From NCBI GenBank assembly GCA_017620115.1, contig JAFZRB010000257.1, positions 1 through 6,200 of the forward strand: DNA of 6,200 bases, written 5' to 3'. A program made the translations under genes and the position numbers. Within the stretch, counting starts at the first letter, position 1; every line of letters begins with the position of its first letter. Shown here in pieces: positions 1 through 6,156 of this stretch. The DNA is from Clostridia bacterium (GTDB lineage Bacteria; Bacillota; Clostridia; Christensenellales; Aristaeellaceae). Under the pieces are notes generated by a model that made no database searches, had not been told where the DNA came from, and saw nothing but the letters and a program-made list of their open reading frames with translations.

Positions 1-443
1 GCATAGCCGCTGGCGGAAATCGCCACCACGGCGTCCTTTTCGCAGAGCGCTCTCGCTTTCAGGTCTTCCACGGGCAGCGTCTCGCTGTCTTCCGCGCCTT
101 CAACGGCTTTGCGCAGTGCGCCGTCGCCGCCGGCGATAATGCCCTGCACCAGTTCGGGCGACACGCCGAACGTCGGCGGGCACTCGGAGGCGTCCAGCAC
201 GCCCAGTCGCCCGCTGGTGCCCGCGCCCATGTAGATGAGCCGTCCGCCGTTCTTCAGCCGGGCGACGATGCCGTCGATGGCCCGGGCGATCTGCGGCAGC
301 GCCTTTTCAATGCCTGCCGTCACGTCGGCGGTCACGTCGTTCATCAGCGTGGCGATTTCCAGGGACGACATCTGATCGAGCTTTTCGCTCCGGCTGTTCA
401 CCTGTTCCGTACCCAGCGAAGCCAGAAGGGTTTTCGTGTCCAT
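1..443 (-). CDS. murQ: N-acetylmuramic acid 6-phosphate etherase (MurQ), 5' part, cut by window edge
   Basis: MurQ cleaves the D-lactyl ether of MurNAc-6-phosphate to give GlcNAc-6-phosphate and D-lactate, a cytoplasmic step of peptidoglycan (muropeptide) recycling. The first 147 residues are visible, about half of a family of roughly 300 residues; the rest lies beyond position 1. The SIS sugar-phosphate domain is entered at about residue 57. The family signature GAGTSGRLGVLDASECPP lies at residues 73-90, followed by IIAGGDGAL and AVEGAED (residues 102-119). Aligned from memory to E. coli MurQ with a constant offset of four residues, catalytic Glu83 and Glu114 correspond to Glu87 and Glu118 here, so the visible active site is intact. 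The ATG at 443 is preceded by AAGGAGA (451-457) at good spacing. It has its own sigma-A-like promoter at 496-524, so it is probably transcribed separately from upstream spoIVA. The family assignment is near certain. Confidence 0.96.
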   Translation of the reverse strand, partial: MDTKTLLASLGTEQVNSRSEKLDQMSSLEIATLMNDVTADVTAGIEKALPQIARAIDGIVARLKNGGRLIYMGAGTSGRLGVLDASECPPTFGVSPELVQGIIAGGDGALRKAVEGAEDSETLPVEDLKARALCEKDAVVAISASGY

Positions 444-461
444 AGTCTTATCTCCTTCGTC

Positions 462-477
462 GGCGGGCGCGCCCGCC
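462..477 (-). promoter_or_regulatory. 16-bp perfect GC palindrome in the murQ leader
   Basis: GGCGGGCGCGCCCGCC reads the same on both strands. It lies downstream of the predicted murQ transcription start (about 489) and ends 4 bases before the Shine-Dalgarno sequence at 451-457. As DNA it could be an operator for a dimeric repressor; RpiR-family MurR is the known type of regulator for murQ genes. As RNA it could fold into a short hairpin that affects ribosome access. The symmetry is seen directly; the function is inferred. In GC-rich DNA such a palindrome may also have no role. Confidence 0.4.
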
Positions 478-495
478 CGGTATTTCTCAATGCCT

Positions 496-524
496 ATTAT
501 ACACGCTTTGGGGCTGTTTTTCAA
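496..524 (-). promoter_or_regulatory. sigma-A-type promoter of murQ
   Basis: On the minus strand a -35 box TTGAAA (519-524, 5 of 6 to consensus) is separated by exactly 17 bases from a perfect -10 box TATAAT (496-501). The predicted start is near 489, giving a leader of about 46 bases that contains the palindrome at 462-477 and the murQ ribosome binding site. It sits just after the hairpin that follows spoIVA, which supports murQ being an independent vegetative transcription unit. Confidence 0.8.
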
Positions 525-531
525 CCGCAAA

Positions 532-563
532 GAACGGAGCGGCGACTCGCGCCCGCCCCGTTC
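532..563 (-). terminator. probable terminator hairpin downstream of spoIVA
   Basis: Arms at 532-542 and 553-563 form an 11-bp GC-rich stem around a 10-base loop. On the minus-strand transcript the only imperfection is one G-U pair. It starts 8 bases after the spoIVA stop codon. The following RNA has only a short U-rich stretch (GTTCUUU overlapping the stem end), so intrinsic termination may be incomplete and some spoIVA transcripts could read into murQ. Confidence 0.5.
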
Positions 564-570
564 CCCGCTC

Positions 571-2049
571 TCACAGCAGTATGCAGATCATGCCCCCATT
601 GCCCTCGTTGACGATCTTGCCCAGCGCCTCCCGCATTTTCGGCGCGGTTTCGGCGGGCATCCGCGTGAGCTTGGCGGCCAGGCCCTCCCGCACCAGCTCG
701 CCCAGCGATTTTCCGAACATGTTCGTCGTCCAGATGCTTTCCGGATCGTTTTCAAAGCCGCTCATGAGGTATTCCGCCAGCTCCTGCGACTGCTTTTCCG
801 CGCCCACGACCGGGCTCACCTCGGTCTGCGTGTCCACGCGGAACAGATGAAGCGACGGCGCGCTCGCCCGCAGACGCACGCCGAAGCGGCCGCCCTGCTG
901 CACGATCTCCGGCTTCTCAAGCGTCATCTCGCTCTGATCGGGCATAACCAGGCCGTAGCCCGTATCGCGCGCCGAGGCCAGCGCCTCCGCCACGCGGTCG
1001 TAGGCCTTTTTGGCTTTCACCAGTTCGCACGTCAGCGTCATCAGGTGTTCCTCTCCGGTGATTTCCTGCCCGCTCTCCTCGCTCAGAATCCGATAGAACA
1101 GCCCCGGCTTCGGGATGAGAGCGCATTCGATCGCGCCTTCGCTCAACCGGATGGCGCGGTTCTCCACGCCCGCGAAATGCTCGCTGCCGGCAAACGCCCC
1201 GGCGAGGGCGCCGTGATCGCGCACGCGGCGCATGCGGCCCGCCGCCTCGCGCAGGGCGTTTTCCAGCTCCGCGTTCAGCCAGTGGCCTTCGCCCAGAGCC
1301 TCCAGCCACGCGGGCGTCTCCACCCACACCTCGCTCACCGGGAATTCAAACAGAACCTCCTCCAGGATATCCCTGATGTCTTCCAGGGTCATGTTTTCCA
1401 CGCTCAAAAGCCGCACGGGCACGTCGTATTTCGCCGCCAGCGCATCGCGCAGCCGCCGGGCCGCGGCACTTCCCGGCTCGCGGCTGTTGAGCAGCACGAC
1501 AAACGGCTTGCCCAGCGCCTTGAGCTCGCGCACCACGCGCTCCTCGGCATCCTCATAAGCCCCGCGCGGAAGATCCGTGACGGTGCCGTCCGTTGTGACC
1601 ACCAGCCCCAGCGTCGAATGCTCGCTGATGACCCGCCGCGTGCCCAGCTCCGCGGCTTCTTCAAAGGGGATATCGTGGTCGAACCAGGGCGTGCGCACCA
1701 TGCGCGCCGCCTCGTCCTCCTGCGTGCCCAGCACGCCGTCGACGAGGTAGCCCACGCAGTCCACCAGCCGCACCTTCAGCGCGGCCTGATCCCGCAGCCG
1801 GATCTCCGCGGCCTCATCCGGCACGAATTTCGGCTGCGTGGTCATGATGGTGCGGCCCGCGCCGCTCACAGGCAGCGAATCGACCGCGCGGTCTCGCCTG
1901 TGCTCCCCGGCGATATTCGGTATCACAAGCAGCTCCATGAAGCGCTTGATAAAGGTGGATTTTCCGGTCCGCACCGGCCCAACGACGCCCAAATAGACTT
2001 CCCCGTTCGTTCTCGTGGCGATATCCTGATAGATGCTCTGCTCTGTCAT
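571..2049 (-). CDS. spoIVA: Stage IV sporulation protein A (SpoIVA), spore-coat basement ATPase
   Basis: SpoIVA is made in the mother cell, coats the forespore surface and polymerises irreversibly with ATP hydrolysis to form the basement layer for the coat; it is also needed for cortex formation. The product is 492 residues, the same length as Bacillus subtilis SpoIVA, and resembles it along its whole length. The N-terminal TRAFAC-type ATPase domain shows Walker A GPVRTGKST (residues 24-32, Lys30), the family motif TIMTTQPKFVP with the sensor threonines (Thr70 and Thr71), and Walker B LVDCVGY (Asp97). Other family blocks include EHSTLGLVVTTDGT, GKPFVVLLNS and KPEIVQQGGRFGVRL. The C-terminus (NEGNGGMICILL) matches the conserved anchoring and assembly end. 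The ATG at 2049 is chosen because GGGAGG lies nine bases upstream and because the protein then begins exactly where the family does; the open frame continuing to 2385 would overlap the divergent gene. SpoIVA genes are sigma-E controlled in Bacillus; here a sigma-E-like site is only tentative. Confidence 0.98.
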   Translation of the reverse strand: MTEQSIYQDIATRTNGEVYLGVVGPVRTGKSTFIKRFMELLVIPNIAGEHRRDRAVDSLPVSGAGRTIMTTQPKFVPDEAAEIRLRDQAALKVRLVDCVGYLVDGVLGTQEDEAARMVRTPWFDHDIPFEEAAELGTRRVISEHSTLGLVVTTDGTVTDLPRGAYEDAEERVVRELKALGKPFVVLLNSREPGSAAARRLRDALAAKYDVPVRLLSVENMTLEDIRDILEEVLFEFPVSEVWVETPAWLEALGEGHWLNAELENALREAAGRMRRVRDHGALAGAFAGSEHFAGVENRAIRLSEGAIECALIPKPGLFYRILSEESGQEITGEEHLMTLTCELVKAKKAYDRVAEALASARDTGYGLVMPDQSEMTLEKPEIVQQGGRFGVRLRASAPSLHLFRVDTQTEVSPVVGAEKQSQELAEYLMSGFENDPESIWTTNMFGKSLGELVREGLAAKLTRMPAETAPKMREALGKIVNEGNGGMICILL

Positions 2050-2058
2050 CGATGCGTC

Positions 2059-2064
2059 CCTCCC
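2059..2064 (-). promoter_or_regulatory. ribosome binding site fixing the spoIVA start
   Basis: GGGAGG on the minus strand lies nine bases before the ATG at 2049. It settles the start against the longer open reading frame, which runs without a stop to 2385 into the divergent gene. Confidence 0.75.
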
Positions 2065-2076
2065 TTTGTCTACCCA

Positions 2077-2105
2077 AGCATACGCCCCGCCGCGCCGCGT
2101 TATGC
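2077..2105 (-). promoter_or_regulatory. tentative sigma-E-like promoter of spoIVA
   Basis: On the minus strand GCATAA (2100-2105) and CGTATGCT (2077-2084) are separated by 15 bases. They partly resemble the sigma-E -35 core (ATA) and the -10 pattern CATACANT (about five of eight bases). The predicted start near 2070 would give a short leader carrying the spoIVA ribosome binding site. The match is weak and is proposed partly because spoIVA is sigma-E dependent in Bacillus. No sigma-A promoter was seen in this orientation. Confidence 0.3.
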
Positions 2106-2118
2106 CCGCAAAAGCGGC

Positions 2119-2147
2119 TTGCCAAATAAGGCGCGGCGTGATAGAAT
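2119..2147 (+). promoter_or_regulatory. sigma-A-type promoter of the phosphatase-superfamily gene
   Basis: TTGCCA (2119-2124) and TAGAAT (2142-2147) each match the sigma-A consensus at 5 of 6 positions, with the ideal 17-base spacer. The predicted start near 2154 gives a leader of about 47 bases with a strong GGAGG Shine-Dalgarno site at 2187-2191. This suggests vegetative expression, unlike divergent spoIVA. Confidence 0.75.
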
Positions 2148-2200
2148 AAGGGCGTCGCAAAACCATTCTTTTCCATGAACGATCTGGGAGGAACAGCAAA

Positions 2201-3013
2201 ATGGCCGACATATTGAATTCCTTTTCTCTTTCGGGCGTCGCCGCCTCGCTGGCCGAGGCCGTCAGCGTCGAGCCGCCGCGCGAGGCGAACCCGTCGCTGC
2301 CCCAGCTGACCGGTCTGGTGAAGCGCTCGACCGCTTCCGGCAAAGTGGACCGCATCTTCATGTATAATCCCGACGCCATCGCCATGTGGATCTATCAAAA
2401 ATACACGTCCTTCTTTGACGACGCCTGGAAGCATGCGCAGCTCGCGCTGCCGCTGCGCACCGTCATGCCCTCCGTCACCCCGGTCTGTTTCGGCACCATG
2501 TATACCGGCGCGTATCCCGAGGTGCATGGCATCCAGAAATACGAAAAGCCCATTATCCGGATCGACACGCTGTTCGACGCCTTCATCCGCGCGGGCAAGC
2601 GCGCCGCCATCGTGGGAGATCCCAGGTGCAGCATGAGCAACATCTTCCTCGAGCGCGACATGGACTACTTCCGGTTCGACACCATCGAAGCCATCAACGA
2701 AAAGGCCATGGAGCTGATCGACGAGGACAGATACGATCTGCTGGTGGTTTACAACGGCAACTACGACGCCACCATGCACAAGACCGGCCCGGAAAGCGTC
2801 GCTTCGCTCGAGGCGCTTCGCGATAACGTGCGCGCGTTCGACGCCTTCGCCGAAGCCGTCAAAGCCAAATGGACGCATCACGACACGCTGCTCGCCTTCG
2901 CCATGGATCACGGCTGCCATGAGATCGACGACGGCTGCGGAAGCCATGGCCTGGACATGCCGGAGGATCTGAACATACTGCATCTGTACGGCGTCGTTCC
3001 AAAGCGCGCGTAA
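2201..3013 (+). CDS. alkaline-phosphatase-superfamily metalloenzyme, substrate unknown
   Basis: The 270-residue product resembles the type I phosphodiesterase/nucleotide pyrophosphatase branch of the alkaline phosphatase superfamily, which hydrolyses phosphate mono- or diesters with two metal ions, usually zinc. A full ligand set can be proposed: Asp58 (in YNPDA), nucleophile Thr93 (in MPSVTPVCFGTMYTG), Asp189 and His193 (in NYDATMHKTGPES), Asp236 and His237 (in MDHG), and His249 (in CGSHGLDMPEDLN). The block YTGAYPEVHGI (residues 101-111) is typical of the nucleotide pyrophosphatase branch. The protein is short and lacks a large cap domain. The first 48 residues look like a non-conserved lead-in, and no signal peptide or membrane segment is seen, so a cytoplasmic location is inferred. 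The ATG at 2201 has GGAGG nine bases upstream. The gene is divergent from spoIVA and convergent with the next gene. The superfamily is well supported; whether it is a phosphatase, phosphodiesterase or another hydrolase is not known. Confidence 0.88.
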   Translation: MADILNSFSLSGVAASLAEAVSVEPPREANPSLPQLTGLVKRSTASGKVDRIFMYNPDAIAMWIYQKYTSFFDDAWKHAQLALPLRTVMPSVTPVCFGTMYTGAYPEVHGIQKYEKPIIRIDTLFDAFIRAGKRAAIVGDPRCSMSNIFLERDMDYFRFDTIEAINEKAMELIDEDRYDLLVVYNGNYDATMHKTGPESVASLEALRDNVRAFDAFAEAVKAKWTHHDTLLAFAMDHGCHEIDDGCGSHGLDMPEDLNILHLYGVVPKRA

Positions 3014-3036
3014 AGGACTGCGCGAGAAGACATGAC

Positions 3037-3077
3037 AAAGAGCGCGTTTCATCCCGCCCGGGAGAAACGCGCTCTTT
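3037..3077. terminator. bidirectional terminator hairpin between convergent genes
   Basis: AAAGAGCGCGTTTC (3037-3050) is perfectly repeated in inverse as GAAACGCGCTCTTT (3064-3077), a 14-bp stem. The 13 bases between them can add four more pairs (TCCC 3052-3055 with GGGA 3060-3063), leaving a four-base loop and one bulged A. The hairpin begins 23 bases after the plus-strand stop codon and 9 bases after the minus-strand stop codon at 3087. Its A-rich start and T-rich end provide short U-tracts in both directions, so it probably serves both genes. Confidence 0.85.
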
Positions 3078-3086
3078 CGCTGCGCT

Positions 3087-5009
3087 TCATTCGCCGTCCT
3101 TCACCAATATGCGGAAATCGGAGAACACCACCCAGTCCGATTCCTTGTCGATACTGGGCGACGACACGCCGATGGTCAGGCTGGCGTCCTCAAGCGCCTC
3201 GCCGACCGGGAAATACTGATCCCACAGGCCCTCCTCGGGGTCGATGTCCAGCGAGCACACGGACACCATGCGGCCCTCCACCGTGAAGTAGACCGTTATA
3301 TGCGCCCCGTCGCTGCCCTCATATGGCAGGCTCGCCGAGAGCGCGATCAGCGCGTTCGCGGGAACGCTCAGTCCGTCGACCCTGTCGCGATAGCCCGACA
3401 CCACGGTCAGGTTGCCGTTCAGGAAGAACGCGCCTTCTCCCGTGGGCGTTTCGGCGGGCGTATCGGGCACGACCACGTGCTTTTCCTTCCAGGCGTTCAG
3501 ATCGTAAATCTGCCTGTAACCGCTCACTTTCTCCAGCTCGATGACATCGTAATTCTCGCTCACCTTGAACACCCTGACCGTGTCCGACGGATCGACGCCG
3601 TCCTCCGCGCTGACATAGCGCCAGCTGAGCGGCCGCGTCATATACACATCGAAAATGGAATGGCCCGGCGTACCCAGCGCCCACACGAGATCCTCGTCCT
3701 CCGTGAGGAAGCATACCTCGCGGTCGGCCAGCGCCTCGCCATAGCGCCCGATCATGGCGTCATAGGCGGCGCGCGCCTTCTCCATGCCCTGAATGAAATA
3801 GAGCTGTCCAAGCTCCTGCCGGTAGTGGACGTTGATCGCGCAGGAAAGCACGGTCAGCGCCAGCGCCGCCGCCTCGCTCAGGTGAAGGAAGTTCACGCGG
3901 CGCAGGCAGAACGCGAGCAGCAGCAGCACGCACATGTACGGCGCGAGCAGCCACCGGCTCTCCACATAGAGCGTCACGCAGGCGCTGAGCAGCGTCGCCC
4001 CGATGGTCAGGACGCCCAGCAGCACGCATTTCAGCTCATACGCGCGCTTCTGACGGTTCTTCCTCAGCAGCAGCCGCGCGACGCACGCGATGAGCGCGAG
4101 CGCCGCGATGGCGAACATGATCCACGCGAAGGACTGTTCGAGAGGCGTGTACTGATCGTAGGTATAGCCGCTGTGGAACGACGGGCCGCGGTTGACGCCC
4201 AGCACGGCCATGAGGCTTTGCAGCAGAAACCCGAGCACGGAGGAAACCGACAGGCTGATGGGCGTGTAGGCCGTACCCATCAGCATCGTGACCCCCAGCA
4301 TGCGCTTCACGATGACGTTGAGCGCGAAGGGGACAACGCTCAGCGCCGCGCAAAACAGCTTCTTTCCGCGGCTGAGCGGGTCGCACAGCGCGACGCCAAT
4401 GAGGAGCACCGGCCAAAGCGCGAGGAAGCGCTCGTGCGTGAACACGATGAGCAGGGCGAACACCAGCGCGAGGAGGAACCAGCCCAGGCGGCCCCTTTTG
4501 AAGAAACGCAGGAAAAACTCCACGATGAACAGCAGGAAGAAGACGCACATCGCCTCCATCATGCCGAATACCTGGGTGACATTGTAATACGCGAAGGGGC
4601 ACACGACGAACAGCGCGCCGGTGAAAAACGCGATGCTGCGCCTTCGGCTGACGCGCAGCGCCAGCCGGTAAAGCAGCGCCGTGACGACGCACTGAAAGCA
4701 CAGGTTGACCGCGAAATACGCGCCGTAGCTGCTGCCGCACAGGCGGGTTTCCAAAAACTCGAGCAGCGCGACGACGGGGCGGTATTTGTAGCCGTCGTAG
4801 GCAAACAAACCGGCGAACGAATTGATGGCCCGTCCGGCCAGCACATAGCCGATATCGTCGCCCTTGATGACGCCCGCGCTTCCAAGCGCGCCGAACCACA
4901 AGGCGTTCGCCGCGCAGAGCAGCAGGATGAGCGCGAGGTCGGCCAGCGGCCTCCGCCTGCCCGCCGCGCGCCTCTTTTTCTTTGCCTTCACCGGAGTGCG
5001 CACCCCCAT
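3087..5009 (-). CDS. polytopic membrane protein, GT-C-like glycosyltransferase candidate
   Basis: The 640-residue product has a Lys/Arg-rich cytoplasmic N-terminus (residues 1-20), then about 11 hydrophobic segments between residues 22 and 393, and a soluble C-terminal region of about 245 residues, probably outside the membrane. The first outer loop carries an acidic pair, Asp51-Asp52, in KGDDIGYV, followed by NSFAGLFAYDGYKYRP. An acidic motif in this loop is typical of GT-C enzymes, which move sugars from polyprenyl-phosphate donors to acceptors outside the membrane (PMT/ArnT-like families). The C-terminal part is polar and probably beta-rich, perhaps an acceptor- or sugar-binding domain. 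I do not recognise a named family, so the enzyme class is an inference. The frame is open to a TTG at 5030, but the promoter places transcription start near 5026, so the ATG at 5009 is preferred; no Shine-Dalgarno site precedes either start. The gene is convergent with the phosphatase-superfamily gene and divergent from the oxidoreductase. An O-antigen-ligase or DUF-type membrane protein is an alternative. Confidence 0.72.
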   Translation of the reverse strand: MGVRTPVKAKKKRRAAGRRRPLADLALILLLCAANALWFGALGSAGVIKGDDIGYVLAGRAINSFAGLFAYDGYKYRPVVALLEFLETRLCGSSYGAYFAVNLCFQCVVTALLYRLALRVSRRRSIAFFTGALFVVCPFAYYNVTQVFGMMEAMCVFFLLFIVEFFLRFFKRGRLGWFLLALVFALLIVFTHERFLALWPVLLIGVALCDPLSRGKKLFCAALSVVPFALNVIVKRMLGVTMLMGTAYTPISLSVSSVLGFLLQSLMAVLGVNRGPSFHSGYTYDQYTPLEQSFAWIMFAIAALALIACVARLLLRKNRQKRAYELKCVLLGVLTIGATLLSACVTLYVESRWLLAPYMCVLLLLAFCLRRVNFLHLSEAAALALTVLSCAINVHYRQELGQLYFIQGMEKARAAYDAMIGRYGEALADREVCFLTEDEDLVWALGTPGHSIFDVYMTRPLSWRYVSAEDGVDPSDTVRVFKVSENYDVIELEKVSGYRQIYDLNAWKEKHVVVPDTPAETPTGEGAFFLNGNLTVVSGYRDRVDGLSVPANALIALSASLPYEGSDGAHITVYFTVEGRMVSVCSLDIDPEEGLWDQYFPVGEALEDASLTIGVSSPSIDKESDWVVFSDFRILVKDGE

Positions 5010-5032
5010 CGAGGATAGTTTATGACGCAAGG

Positions 5033-5061
5033 ATTATACCATGCCGCCGATAAAAAAGCAA
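5033..5061 (-). promoter_or_regulatory. extended -10 promoter of the membrane protein gene
   Basis: On the minus strand a perfect TATAAT (5033-5038) is preceded by TG at the extended -10 position (TGGTATAAT, 5033-5041). TTGCTT (5056-5061) lies 17 bases upstream as a partial -35 box. The predicted start near 5026 leaves only about 17 bases before the ATG at 5009 and would exclude the upstream TTG at 5028-5030 from the transcript. Confidence 0.7.
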
Positions 5062-5157
5062 TGTTTCGCCGTCCATGCCGGCAGGAAAAGCGCCTTCCCC
5101 GTCGTAATAGGCATATTGTCGGAATTCCGTGCTTTTGGGAAGCGTCAGATTAACAGC

Positions 5158-5163
5158 GGGGTG
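5158..5163 (+). promoter_or_regulatory. ribosome binding site deciding the oxidoreductase start
   Basis: GGGGTG, continuing into GGGGTGA, lies nine bases before the ATG at 5173. It favours this start over the in-frame ATG at 5041, which would add 44 residues ahead of the Rossmann fold. No convincing sigma-A promoter was found for this gene between 5010 and 5157. Confidence 0.6.
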
Positions 5164-5172
5164 AAACAGATT

Positions 5173-6156
5173 ATGGCAGGAAAAATCCGCGTCGGCGTGC
5201 TGGGGCCGGGACGCATCGTGCGCCGGGTCATGAAGGATTTCCACAAAGGACAGGGCTATGAGCTCACGGCCATAGCCTCGCGCTCGCCCGAACGGGCAGA
5301 GGCCGCCGCGCGCGAATACGGCGCGAAATACGCCTTTGGCAGCTACGAAGCGCTCGCCGCCTCCGGCGAGGTCGATCTGGTGTATGTGGCTGTTCCCCAT
5401 CCGTTCCACTGCGCTGCGTCCATGTTGATGATGGAGCACGGCAAGCACGTGCTCTGCGAAAAGCCGATGGCGCTCAACGAGCGCGAGGCGCGCCTGATGG
5501 TCGACTGCGCCAGGAAGAACGGCGTGTTCCTGATGGAAGCCATGTGGACGCGCTGCTTCCCCGCCACGAAGGAGCTCGCGGCGCTGGTTCGCGCCGGCGT
5601 GATCGGCGATGTGCGCCACATCTATTCGGTATTCAGTTCATGCTCGCTGGAAGATCCGCAAAGCCGCGCGTTCAACCCGGCGCTGGGCGGCGGCGCGCTG
5701 CTGGATATCGGCGTTTATCCGCTGATGGCCTGCACGCTGCTGCTGGGCAGCGCGCCTGAGCGCGTCCAGGGCGCCTGCCATTACGCCTCCACCGGCGTCG
5801 ATATGCGCATGGCCATGCAGCTTATCTATCCCGGCGGCGCGACGGCGCAGCTCATGGCCGGTATGGACGCGGGCGCTCCGTCCCAACTGTTCGTGTACGG
5901 CGCCAGGGGCTGTATCCTCATGAACGACTTCTGGCACCCCTCCTCCTTTACCCTCCGCACCGCGGACGGCGGAAGCAGGGAGTACGCTTTCCCCGTGGAA
6001 AACGAAGGCTTCTTCCATGAATTTGAGGAGGCCGCGCGCTGCATCAGCGCGGGCCTCCATGAATCGCCGCTGGTGCCCCTCGACGAGTCCATCTCCGTCG
6101 CGCGCATCACGGACGGGCTGCGAAGGGACGCCGGAATCGTTTATCCCGGCGAATGA
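5173..6156 (+). CDS. Gfo/Idh/MocA-family NAD(P)-dependent oxidoreductase
   Basis: The 327-residue product has the usual family length. The N-terminal Rossmann fold begins at residue 4 with IRVGVLGPGRI (dinucleotide-binding glycines 8, 11 and 13). It continues with ASRSPERA (residues 35-42), where Ser-Arg at the end of strand 2 would suit NADP, and VAVPHPFH (72-79). The catalytic-lysine motif is CEKPMAL (95-101, Lys97). The C-terminal domain carries GGGALLDIGVYPL (172-184) with Asp178 and Tyr182. Together with MEAMWTRCFPA (121-131), this resembles the dimeric dihydrodiol-dehydrogenase-like branch, whose GVYPL motif replaces the His of many sugar dehydrogenases. Members oxidise or reduce sugars, inositols or related diols in the cytoplasm; the substrate cannot be read from sequence. 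The ATG at 5173 is chosen because GGGGTGA precedes it and the Rossmann fold starts immediately. It is divergent from the membrane protein gene, and no other gene shares its strand nearby within the window. Confidence 0.93.
   Translation: MAGKIRVGVLGPGRIVRRVMKDFHKGQGYELTAIASRSPERAEAAAREYGAKYAFGSYEALAASGEVDLVYVAVPHPFHCAASMLMMEHGKHVLCEKPMALNEREARLMVDCARKNGVFLMEAMWTRCFPATKELAALVRAGVIGDVRHIYSVFSSCSLEDPQSRAFNPALGGGALLDIGVYPLMACTLLLGSAPERVQGACHYASTGVDMRMAMQLIYPGGATAQLMAGMDAGAPSQLFVYGARGCILMNDFWHPSSFTLRTADGGSREYAFPVENEGFFHEFEEAARCISAGLHESPLVPLDESISVARITDGLRRDAGIVYPGE

Noticed and set aside
436..2178. 580-codon plus-strand open frame antisense to spoIVA
   Set aside because: It overlaps the unmistakable spoIVA gene, has a low-complexity Arg/His/Ala/Gln-rich product with no recognisable domain, and begins inside the murQ start region. 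It is a by-product of GC-rich codons.
2050..2385. Upstream extension of the spoIVA frame (112 extra residues)
   Set aside because: It would overlap the start of the divergent gene. The family begins at the ATG at 2049, which has its own ribosome binding site and yields exactly 492 residues.
1814..3052. 412-codon minus-strand open frame opposite the phosphatase-superfamily gene
   Set aside because: The plus-strand frame holds a complete metal-ligand set and ribosome binding site, whereas this frame shows no family motif and overlaps two real genes.
3300..5018. 572-codon plus-strand open frame antisense to the membrane protein gene
   Set aside because: Its product is dominated by Arg, Glu, Gln, His and Ala in the manner of a complement of hydrophobic codons. 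The opposite strand encodes coherent membrane segments.
5041..5172. 44-residue N-terminal extension of the oxidoreductase
   Set aside because: The extension resembles nothing in the family, the ATG at 5041 has no ribosome binding site, and the Rossmann fold begins directly after the ATG at 5173, which does.
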